Shown: positions 1-7,928 of the stretch, piece by piece
Layout of the letters: each line of letters opens with the position of its first letter
How positions within the stretch are numbered: the stretch's first letter is position 1
Assembly (NCBI GenBank): GCA_025450495.1
Contig: JANWHI010000135.1
Coordinates: 1-8,653 of the forward strand
Source of the DNA: Candidatus Dormiibacter sp.
GTDB taxonomy: Bacteria; Chloroflexota; Dormibacteria; UBA8260
Reading direction: 5' to 3'
DNA length: 8,653 nt
Notes under the pieces: model-generated
Database searches by the model: none
What the model saw: only the letters and a program-made list of their open reading frames with translations
What the model was told of the DNA's origin: nothing
Program-made: the position numbers and the translations under genes

Positions 1-150
1 CAGGTAGCCGACGGTCTGGTAGTTGACCCCGACCGCGTCAGCCAGCCCCTGCCGGGACAAACCCCGCTCTGCCCGGAGCACGGCGATGCGGTTGTAGAAC
101 CCCTCGGCGCCGGCTGTCGATGTGTTCTCACGACCTCCTTGCCTACTCAT
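1..150 (-). CDS. XRE/Cro-type helix-turn-helix transcriptional regulator, partial (C-terminus off the window)
   Basis: Read on the minus strand from ATG 150-148, 50 codons are visible before the window edge. Residues 21-50 show a classic small HTH of the XRE class: RIAVLRAERG at 21-30, then LSRQGLADAVGVNYQTVGYL at 31-50, where helix 2 (RQGLADAVG) and the recognition helix (NYQTVGYL) are clear. Small regulators of this type are usually about 65-80 residues, so perhaps 20-30 residues are missing. The first 17 residues (Ser/Gly/Thr-rich) are an unusual extension. The start is uncertain: no Shine-Dalgarno lies before ATG 150, yet a near-perfect one (AAGGAGGT, minus strand 140-133) sits inside codons 4-7 with no in-frame start codon at a useful distance after it. 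I prefer ATG 150 because a promoter placing transcription start at that ATG is visible. The target is unknown; autoregulation through the adjacent inverted repeat is inferred. Confidence 0.8.
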   Translation of the reverse strand, partial: MSRQGGRENTSTAGAEGFYNRIAVLRAERGLSRQGLADAVGVNYQTVGYL

Positions 151-157
151 CGGCCGT

Positions 158-186
158 ATTGTTGTAACTATACAACAGTTTGTCAA
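158..186 (-). promoter_or_regulatory. Predicted sigma70-type promoter of the HTH regulator, leaderless
   Basis: On the minus strand a perfect -35 hexamer TTGACA (186-181) is followed by a 17-bp spacer and AACAAT (163-158, 4 of 6 matches to TATAAT). Only seven bases separate this -10 from ATG 150, so transcription would begin at or next to the start codon and the mRNA would have no leader. This fits the absence of a Shine-Dalgarno upstream of the ATG. A second possible -10, TATAGT (172-167), lies in the spacer but lacks a well-placed -35. Spacing and hexamers are seen; promoter activity is inferred. Confidence 0.5.
160..177. promoter_or_regulatory. Inverted repeat TGTTGTA-N4-TACAACA, probable operator
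   Basis: A perfect inverted repeat with 7-bp arms (160-166 and 171-177) and a 4-bp spacer (ACTA) lies in the divergent intergenic region. It is AT-rich in an otherwise strongly GC-rich window, which makes chance less likely. It overlaps the spacer and -10 of the regulator's predicted promoter, the usual position for a repressor site. Its size suits a dimeric HTH protein, so autorepression by the adjacent XRE regulator is the simplest reading. It lies 94 bp upstream of the aconitase start, so control of acnA is also possible but less well supported. Confidence 0.55.
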
Positions 187-271
187 ATGACTTGGGTCGT
201 CGCTCCGTATTGCTCCCCGGCGGGTTCGCCGCCATCGCGACCGCCCGCCCGCTGGTGGGAAGATTGCCGGC

Positions 272-3028
<2,757 letters not shown>

Positions 3029-3049
3029 CCGGTCTGACAAACCATTTAC

Positions 3050-3071
3050 AACCGTTCACGGTTCTTTCTTT
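3050..3071 (+). terminator. Candidate intrinsic terminator after acnA
   Basis: A perfect 5-bp stem AACCG/CGGTT (3050-3054 and 3059-3063) with a TTCA loop is followed directly by CTTTCTTT (3064-3071), 22 bp after the acnA stop. The stem is short and the T-run is interrupted twice by C, so it is weak for a rho-independent terminator, but its position and the local drop in GC fit one. Confidence 0.45.
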
Positions 3072-3163
3072 GACGTGGTAGACACGGCCGGTCCCGTCCA
3101 ACATGCTCCCAATAGCGCTTCATTCGCGTCAAGCACCAAGACACTACCTTCGCCGCCCGGCAC

Positions 3164-3187
3164 CGCCACCCAACCATGGTGGTGGCG
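3164..3187. other. Inverted repeat with 7-bp arms in the acnA-recJ gap
   Basis: CGCCACC (3164-3170) and GGTGGCG (3181-3187) are exact inverted arms around a 10-base loop that itself contains the palindrome ACCATGGT (3173-3180). No T-run follows, so a terminator is unlikely. It may be an operator or simply a GC-rich coincidence. The gap 3029-3318 holds no convincing gene; its contents are this repeat, a terminator candidate, the short repeat GGGCG-GACC-CGCCC (3210-3223) and the recJ promoter and leader region. Confidence 0.3.
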
Positions 3188-3233
3188 TGCAGCGGCGGCG
3201 CTGACATGAGGGCGGACCCGCCCGGGAGGGGGC

Positions 3234-3239
3234 TAGGCT
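3234..3239 (+). promoter_or_regulatory. Possible -10 element (TAGGCT) of the recJ promoter
   Basis: TAGGCT matches the T-A-N-N-N-T pattern seen before other starts in this window. No good -35 lies 16-18 bp upstream. A start about 7 bp downstream (near 3246) would give a leader of roughly 73 nt that begins with the 3245-3268 hairpin. This is inferred from spacing only. Confidence 0.35.
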
Positions 3240-3244
3240 GTGGT

Positions 3245-3268
3245 CCGGCGACAGGGAGCTGTCGCCGG
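3245..3268 (+). other. Perfect 10-bp hairpin with GGAG loop in the recJ leader
   Basis: CCGGCGACAG (3245-3254) and CTGTCGCCGG (3259-3268) are exact inverted arms around the tetranucleotide GGAG. The structure would be a very stable RNA hairpin and lies 50 bp before the recJ start, at or next to the predicted transcript 5' end. There is no T-run after it, so it is not a standard terminator. It could stabilise the mRNA 5' end or act as a DNA-binding site; the sequence cannot distinguish these. Confidence 0.55.
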
Positions 3269-3318
3269 CCACGGTCAACCTCAGCTGATCCCTCCCACGC
3301 CGTCACCGAGGCACGCCG

Positions 3319-5070
3319 ATGAAGCCCGCCCCGCGCCGCTGGCAGGTCTGCGACGCACCGCCGCTGCGTGGCCACCCGCCTCTGCTCGGCCGCGTGCTTG
3401 CCGCCCGCGGCCATGACGACGCCAGCGCGGTCGCGTTCCTCGACGCGGGCGCGGCCTTCCACGACCCCGGCCGATTGCGCGGCATGGACGCAGCGGTGCG
3501 GGTGGTCGGCGAGGCCATCCGCGCCGGCGAGCGCATCGCGGTCTACGGCGACTACGACGCCGACGGGGTCACCGCCTGCGCGATGCTGAGCCGCTCTCTG
3601 CGCGCCGCCGGTGTCGACACCGTCCCATACATCCCCAACCGCATGAACGAGGGCTATGGGCTGCACGGCCTGGCTCTCGCCGAGCTCCACGAGCAGGGTG
3701 TCGGTTGCGTCATCACCGTCGATTGCGGCACCAGCAGCGTCGAGGTCGCCGCCGCCCGGCCCGCCGGGATGCGCCTGGTGGTCACCGACCACCACCTGCC
3801 GCTCGCCCCCGATGGCGCCCCGCCGGCGCTGGCGCCGGTTGACGCGCTGATCAACCCCAAGCAGCCGGGTTGCGACTACCCGTTCGACGGGCTCGCCGGT
3901 GCCGGGGTGGCCTGGAAGCTGCTCGCCGCGCTCGAGGCCGCCGGCCTGGTGCGCGCCGGCAGCGCCGAGGGGGCGCTCGGCCTGGCGGCCCTGGGCACCG
4001 TCGCCGACATGATGCCGCTCCGCGGCGAAAATCGGCTGATCGTCCAGCGCGGCCTGCCTCGTCTCCGGGAGCTCGCCGGCATCCGCGCCCTCTGCCGGGC
4101 GGCCGGTCTGGCCGCCGACCTCCGTGCCGCCGACCTCGGCTTCGGCATCGGCCCGCGCATCAACGCCGCCGGCCGCATGGAGGATGCGCGGCTGGCGCTC
4201 GACCTCTGCCTGTGCGACGACGACGATGAGGCGGCCGCGCTGGCCGCTCGGCTCGACGCCCAGAACCGCGCCCGCCAGCAGGCCGTGGCCATCGCCCTGG
4301 CCGAGGCCGAGGCGATGGTGGCGGAATTGCCCGACGACGCTCCGGCCATCGTGCTGGGCAGCCCCGCCTGGCCGATGGGGATCGTCGGCCTGGTCGCCGG
4401 CCGGCTCAGCGAGCGCTACGCCCGGCCCAGCTTCATCGCCTGCCTCGACCCCGCCGAGGCCAAGGGGTCGGCGCGTTCGATCGGCACAGTCCACATCGTC
4501 GAGGCGCTCGACGGCGCGGCGGGGACGCTCATCCGCTACGGCGGCCACAAGGTCGCCGCGGGGTTCAGCCTCGAGGCGGGGCGCTTCGCCGACTTCTCGC
4601 GGGCGGTGTCGTCCGCCGTCGCCGTGCAGCTCGGTGGCGCCCCCCGCGAACGTGTTGTGGCCATCGATGGCGAGATCACGAGCTCAGACTGCATCCCCGC
4701 CACCTGCGACATGCTCGACGGGCTCGAGCCGTGCGGGATGGGCAACGCCTCACCGGTGCTGGCGCTGCGCGATTGCACGGTGCTGTCGACGACCACCTTC
4801 GGCGGCGACTCGCAGCACATCCGCGTGGCGCTCCGCGACGAGGTGGGTTTGGTCGAGGGCATCGCCTTCTTCAAGCCGCAGCTGGCCAGCCACCTCCCCC
4901 GCGGGCGCCGGGTCGACGTCTGCGTCGCGCTCGAACGCGACGAGTGGCAGGGTCAGGTGCGCGTCCGTGCGCGTCTGCGCGACATCCGGCCGGCGCGCCG
5001 CACAGGCGTCGTCGAGGTGTCGGGAGCACCCATCGCTCGCGGCCTGCCGACATCGCTGTCGCCAACCTGA
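3319..5070 (+). CDS. recJ: Single-stranded-DNA-specific 5'-3' exonuclease RecJ
   Basis: This 583-residue protein is close to the usual RecJ length. RecJ degrades single-stranded DNA 5' to 3' in recombination and mismatch or base-excision repair. The DHH core shows motif I VYGDYDADGVTA (Asp78, Asp80, Asp82), VDCGTSS (Asp135), the DHH motif VVTDHHLP (Asp157-His158-His159) and ALGTVADMMPL (Asp230), the expected metal-binding set. The DHHA1 region carries RYGGHKVAAGF (Gly408-Gly409-His410). The C-terminal OB-like domain has LEPCGMGNASPVLAL (around 472-486; the family usually has Phe or Tyr where Cys is here). The start is supported by GAGG at 3308-3311, seven bases before the ATG, and by the RW...PPL...HPPLLGRVLAARG opening typical of the family. 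The next gene begins 21 bp downstream but appears to have its own promoter inside the end of recJ. Confidence 0.97.
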   Translation: MKPAPRRWQVCDAPPLRGHPPLLGRVLAARGHDDASAVAFLDAGAAFHDPGRLRGMDAAVRVVGEAIRAGERIAVYGDYDADGVTACAMLSRSLRAAGVDTVPYIPNRMNEGYGLHGLALAELHEQGVGCVITVDCGTSSVEVAAARPAGMRLVVTDHHLPLAPDGAPPALAPVDALINPKQPGCDYPFDGLAGAGVAWKLLAALEAAGLVRAGSAEGALGLAALGTVADMMPLRGENRLIVQRGLPRLRELAGIRALCRAAGLAADLRAADLGFGIGPRINAAGRMEDARLALDLCLCDDDDEAAALAARLDAQNRARQQAVAIALAEAEAMVAELPDDAPAIVLGSPAWPMGIVGLVAGRLSERYARPSFIACLDPAEAKGSARSIGTVHIVEALDGAAGTLIRYGGHKVAAGFSLEAGRFADFSRAVSSAVAVQLGGAPRERVVAIDGEITSSDCIPATCDMLDGLEPCGMGNASPVLALRDCTVLSTTTFGGDSQHIRVALRDEVGLVEGIAFFKPQLASHLPRGRRVDVCVALERDEWQGQVRVRARLRDIRPARRTGVVEVSGAPIARGLPTSLSPT

Positions 5071-5077
5071 CGCCGTC

Positions 5078-5083
5078 TACACT
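5078..5083 (+). promoter_or_regulatory. -10 element TACACT of a leaderless promoter for the mannosyltransferase gene
   Basis: TACACT (4 of 6 matches to TATAAT, including the key T, A and final T) ends eight bases before ATG 5092, placing the transcription start at or next to the start codon. The 5071-5091 gap has no purine-rich Shine-Dalgarno, so a leaderless mRNA explains how this start could be used. The -35 is poor (CTGTCG at 5056-5061, 16-bp spacer). The element sits just after the recJ stop. Confidence 0.5.
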
Positions 5084-5091
5084 GCCGCGCG

Positions 5092-6294
5092 ATGGCCTCG
5101 CTCGCCTCCGCCGCCGCGGCGCTCGAGAGTGGCGCGGTGCGTGCGCGCACCGCGGTGGCGGCGTCCCCGGCGCTGCGCGCTGCGGTCACACCGTTCGTGG
5201 CGGCCAAGCTGGTGACCTTCCTGGTCATCGTGCTGGTGGTGTGGACCACCAGCGCCACGGCGGGGCACCCCTCCTATCAGGAGCTTATCCATCCCTTCGG
5301 GTTGTGGGACGGCGCCAACTACACCGGCATCGCGCAGCACGGGTACCCGGCGGGCCCGCTCGACCTCGTGCCCGGCCACGACGGCCACCTCTGGGGTTTC
5401 TTCCCGGGTCTTCCCCTCCTGCTCCGGGCTGGGATGCTCATCGCCGGCGACCCGATCGCTGCGGGCATCCTGGTGAGCGTCGTCGGAGAGTTCCTGGCCC
5501 TGTACTACCTGGCCCGCCTGGTGCTGCTGGAGCGCGCCGGCGACGAGGTGTCCGCGCGTTTCGCCTGCTGGGCGCTGGCCTTCTTCCCCGACGCCGTGTT
5601 CCTCAGCCTGGTCTACACGGACAGCGTGTTCCTTGCCGCCGTGATCGCGTCGCTCTACTACCTGCGCCGCGGGGTTCGAGCGGGCGCGTACGTCGCTGCC
5701 GGCGTCGCCGTGGCCATGCGCATCACCGGGGTGATGTTGCTGCCCGTTCTGGCGGTGGCGTCCCTGTGGCGGCGGCGCACGCTGGGGTGGGCTGTGATCG
5801 GCATCGGCGCCGCGGCCGCCCCGCTGCTGGTCTTCTGTCTTTATGCCTGGTCTCAGACCGGCGACTTCTTCGCCTACCTGACCGTCCAGGAGTCGGCGTC
5901 GTACGGCGGTCGCCACCTCGCCACTCCGGTGTCCGGCTTCTTGCGCACGTTGCAGACAGCGCTCGGCCCCGGGCCGTCGAGCTACACGTTCCTGTTCTGG
6001 TCGGACGTCGTCTGGGGCGTGGCGGGGCTGGTGGCGCTCGGCTACTTCGCGCTCAACTGGCGGCGCTTCGCGCCATCGCTGACGCTCTTCTCCACCGGGG
6101 TGTGGCTGCTGGCCACCTGCCTCACCTACTGGCAGGGGCTGATGCGCTACGAGATCGCCTTCATCCCGCTGTACCTGGCGGCGGCGGACCTGCGGCTGCG
6201 GCGGCCGGAGGTGGCCCGCATCCTGCTCGCGGTGTCGGCCGGCTGGATGGTGTTCCAGACCTACACGTTCGCCACCGGGCGCTTCATCGTCTGA
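5092..6294 (+). CDS. Polytopic membrane glycosyltransferase, PIG-V-like mannosyltransferase
   Basis: This 400-residue integral membrane protein has around ten hydrophobic segments (roughly 34-52, 103-118, 121-145, 157-173, 176-192, 199-223, 232-252, 303-321, 330-347, 374-393). The first extracytoplasmic loop carries LWDGANYTGIAQHGY (Trp72, Asp73), the family's WD-x-x-x-Y-x-x-IA-x-x-GY signature with its probable catalytic aspartate. WGFFPGLPLLLR (101-112) and FFPDAVFLSLVYTDSVFLA (164-182) match the FFPLYPLL and FP-x-x-FFLS-x-YTES motifs of the PIG-V/Mannosyl_trans2 group of GT-C enzymes. These use a lipid-linked sugar such as polyprenyl-phosphate-mannose. The bacterial acceptor is not known from sequence; an envelope glycolipid, polysaccharide or protein is plausible. 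It follows recJ by 21 bp with no Shine-Dalgarno. The family call is good, the substrate is not established. Confidence 0.85.
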   Translation: MASLASAAAALESGAVRARTAVAASPALRAAVTPFVAAKLVTFLVIVLVVWTTSATAGHPSYQELIHPFGLWDGANYTGIAQHGYPAGPLDLVPGHDGHLWGFFPGLPLLLRAGMLIAGDPIAAGILVSVVGEFLALYYLARLVLLERAGDEVSARFACWALAFFPDAVFLSLVYTDSVFLAAVIASLYYLRRGVRAGAYVAAGVAVAMRITGVMLLPVLAVASLWRRRTLGWAVIGIGAAAAPLLVFCLYAWSQTGDFFAYLTVQESASYGGRHLATPVSGFLRTLQTALGPGPSSYTFLFWSDVVWGVAGLVALGYFALNWRRFAPSLTLFSTGVWLLATCLTYWQGLMRYEIAFIPLYLAAADLRLRRPEVARILLAVSAGWMVFQTYTFATGRFIV

Positions 6295-6318
6295 CTGCGA
6301 GCGGCCCGCGTGGTCGCC

Positions 6319-6347
6319 TTTACACCCGTGCAGCCCGGTGGTAGCGT
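6319..6347 (+). promoter_or_regulatory. Candidate promoter of the CobB-like gene
   Basis: TTTACA (6319-6324, 5 of 6 matches to TTGACA), an exact 17-bp spacer, and TAGCGT (6342-6347, keeping the T, A and final T of the -10) are properly spaced. Transcription would begin near 6354 and leave a leader of about 90 nt. That leader is too short for a typical cobalamin riboswitch and I see no B12-box-like sequence in it. Confidence 0.4.
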
Positions 6348-6362
6348 CGGCCCACCGGCCGG

Positions 6363-6386
6363 CCGGCGACAACGCCGGGGCGCTTT
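6363..6386 (+). other. Leader hairpin CCGGCG-ACAA-CGCCGG followed by TTTT
   Basis: A perfect 6-bp stem (6363-6368 and 6373-6378) with an ACAA loop is followed by GGCGC and then TTTT (6383-6386). It could be a weak terminator for the mannosyltransferase gene that ends 69 bp earlier, or an attenuator or stabilising hairpin in the leader of the CobB-like gene. The five bases between stem and T-run and the short T-run argue against efficient termination. Confidence 0.3.
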
Positions 6387-6431
6387 TCCGTCCACGTCCT
6401 CTCCATGCGTTGACCAGGTCCGGGTACGCAC

Positions 6432-6435
6432 GGAG
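6432..6435 (+). promoter_or_regulatory. Shine-Dalgarno (GGAG) of the CobB-like gene
   Basis: GGAG lies eight bases before ATG 6444. This fixes the start and contrasts with the neighbouring mannosyltransferase gene, which has no Shine-Dalgarno at all. Confidence 0.7.
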
Positions 6436-6443
6436 ACACCACG

Positions 6444-7886
6444 ATGCCGGAGAGCTCGATCCCACGCCTGGTGGTGGCCGGTGTCGAATCGGGAGCGGGC
6501 AAGACCACCGTGGCGCTCGGGCTGGTCGGCGCGCTGAAGCGGCGCGGTCGGGCCGTCCAGACGTTCAAGGTCGGGCCCGACTTCGTCGACTGCGCCTACC
6601 TGGCCCACGCCAGCCGCAGGCCCTGCCGCAACCTCGACTCGTGGATGCTCGGCAGCGCCGGGGTGGCGCGCTCGTTCGCCCAGGGCGTGCGTGACGCCGA
6701 CTGCGCCGTGGTCGAGGGCACCGCCGGGATCTTCGACGGTCACGGCGGACCGCCCGGCGGCGACGCCTCGGCGCCCGGGGGCTTCCCGGGCAGCACCGCC
6801 GAGCTGGCGCGGCTGATCGGCGCGCCGGTGGTCCTGGTCATCGACGTCGGCAACAGCGCGGAGACGTCGGCGGCGCTGGCGCTGGGCGTCAAGCAGCTCG
6901 ATCCTGGCATCGACATCATCGGCGTCGTCCTCAACAGCGTCCCCAGCGATTACCGGCGCCGTGCCGCCGAGGAGGCGATCTGGAACTGGGCCAAGCTGCC
7001 CGTGCTCGGCGCGCTGCCCCGGCTTGCGCGCGTGCACATCCCCGAGGTTCGCACCGGCCTGCTGCCGCTCAGCGAGAACCCGCACGTCGACCCGGCGCTC
7101 GATGAGCTGGCCGGGGCGGTGGAGCGACACTGCGACATCGCGCTGATCGAGCGGCTGATGGGTCGCGCCACCGCGCTGCCCGCCACCAACGGACGCTCCG
7201 TCAGCCCCGCCACGGCCGCGCCGGTGCGGGTCGGCGTGGCCTTCGACGATGCGTTCTGCTTCTACTACGCGGAGAACCTCGAGCTGCTCGAGGAGGCCGG
7301 CGGCCAGGTGATCACCTTCTCGCCCCTCGAGGACAGCGTCCTGCCCCGTGAGATCGACGCCATCTACCTCGGTGGCGGCGTGTCCGAAATGTTCGTGCCA
7401 CGGTTGGCAGCAAATCACTCGTTCATCGAGTCGCTGCGCCGCGCCCACGCCCACGGTGTGCCCATCTACGCCGAGAGCGGTGGCCTGCACCTCTGTGCGC
7501 GCAGCGTCCGCACCAGCGATGGCAACGTCCACGCCATGGCCTCGCTGATCCCGGTCGACATCGCGCTCGAGGCGGGTCTGTGCCACACCGGCTATCGCGA
7601 CCTGCGCACCGCGTCGGACACCATCCTCGGCGGCGTCGGCACGCCGCTGCGCGGCCACGAGTTCCACTTCAGCCGGCTCCTCTCAGGGACGCGGGGCCTG
7701 CAGCCCGCCTACTCGATGCACGACGCCGACGGCGAGCCGCTCGGTTCTGAGGGGTGGGCCACCCCGACGCTGCTGGCATCGTTCGTGCACCTCCATTTCG
7801 GCCAGGACCCCGGCCTCGCGGCACGGTTCGTCGCGGCCGCCCGCGACTGTGCTCAGCAGCGTCACCTCCAGGCCACCGGCGCGTAG
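6444..7886 (+). CDS. cobB: Cobyrinate a,c-diamide synthase family protein (CobB/CbiA) with Cys-to-Ser change at the glutaminase site
   Basis: This 480-residue protein has the full two-domain layout of CobB/CbiA, which amidates the a and c carboxylates of cobyrinate using ATP and glutamine. The N-terminal ATPase domain has the P-loop GVESGAGKTT (13-22), FKVGPDFVD (41-49, Asp46 and Asp49), RNLDSWMLG (62-70), EGTAGIFDGHGG (91-102) and GSTAELARLIGAPVVLVID (116-134). The C-terminal class I amidotransferase-like domain has YLGGGVSEMF (308-317), VPIYAESGGLHL (339-350), GYRDL (383-387), RGHEFHFSRL (403-412) and SFVHLHFG (446-453). In the family the nucleophile-elbow motif reads YAECGG; here residue 345 is Ser (AGC, 7476-7478), so the usual glutaminase cysteine is absent although the family's C-terminal GHEFH and HLHF histidine motifs are present. 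GGGVSE also differs from the usual GGGYPE. The protein may use free ammonia, have another role, or reflect a sequencing error. No other cobalamin genes are in the window. Confidence 0.88.
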   Translation: MPESSIPRLVVAGVESGAGKTTVALGLVGALKRRGRAVQTFKVGPDFVDCAYLAHASRRPCRNLDSWMLGSAGVARSFAQGVRDADCAVVEGTAGIFDGHGGPPGGDASAPGGFPGSTAELARLIGAPVVLVIDVGNSAETSAALALGVKQLDPGIDIIGVVLNSVPSDYRRRAAEEAIWNWAKLPVLGALPRLARVHIPEVRTGLLPLSENPHVDPALDELAGAVERHCDIALIERLMGRATALPATNGRSVSPATAAPVRVGVAFDDAFCFYYAENLELLEEAGGQVITFSPLEDSVLPREIDAIYLGGGVSEMFVPRLAANHSFIESLRRAHAHGVPIYAESGGLHLCARSVRTSDGNVHAMASLIPVDIALEAGLCHTGYRDLRTASDTILGGVGTPLRGHEFHFSRLLSGTRGLQPAYSMHDADGEPLGSEGWATPTLLASFVHLHFGQDPGLAARFVAAARDCAQQRHLQATGA

Positions 7887-7915
7887 CCCCGCGCGGTCGA
7901 GGCCGGGGGCGGGTG

Positions 7916-7921
7916 TAAGGT
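7916..7921 (+). promoter_or_regulatory. TAAGGT: possible -10 or Shine-Dalgarno for the MoxR-type gene
   Basis: TAAGGT ends seven bases before ATG 7929, the same spacing as the other predicted leaderless -10 elements here. The overlapping AAGG is also a passable Shine-Dalgarno eight bases before the ATG, or five before an in-frame GTG at 7926. Sequence alone cannot decide between the two. There is no convincing -35, and the 42-bp gap after the preceding gene would also allow read-through. Confidence 0.4.
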
Positions 7922-7928
7922 GAAAGTG

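Noticed and set aside
91..96. Extra half-site GTTGTA of the operator inside the HTH coding region
   Set aside because: A single 6-mer on a codon run for Phe-Tyr-Asn is explained by coding sequence and gives no statistical support for a second operator.
3070..3098. TTGACG (3070-3075) as a promoter -35 after acnA
   Set aside because: No -10-like hexamer lies 16-19 bp downstream, and the hexamer overlaps the T-run of the terminator candidate.
3046..4548. Long open frame on the minus strand opposite recJ (500 codons)
   Set aside because: It is antisense to a gene with full RecJ motifs, its composition is Gly/Ala/Arg/Asp-rich without recognisable motifs, and long antisense frames are expected in DNA this GC-rich.
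4731..6344. Alternative plus-strand frame across the recJ end and the mannosyltransferase gene
   Set aside because: Arg/Pro/Gly-rich shadow of the real frames, crossing a gene boundary, with no recognisable domain.
6354..6443. Cobalamin riboswitch in the leader of the CobB-like gene
   Set aside because: The leader is only about 90 nt and contains no B12-box-like conserved segment; only a short hairpin is visible.
5077..6465. Long open frame on the minus strand opposite the mannosyltransferase gene (462 codons)
   Set aside because: The product is Arg/Gly/His/Gln-rich with no motif, while the plus strand encodes a clear polytopic membrane protein.
6261..7667. Long open frame on the minus strand opposite the CobB-like gene
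   Set aside because: It is antisense to a protein with complete family motifs, has low-complexity composition and no plausible ribosome site.
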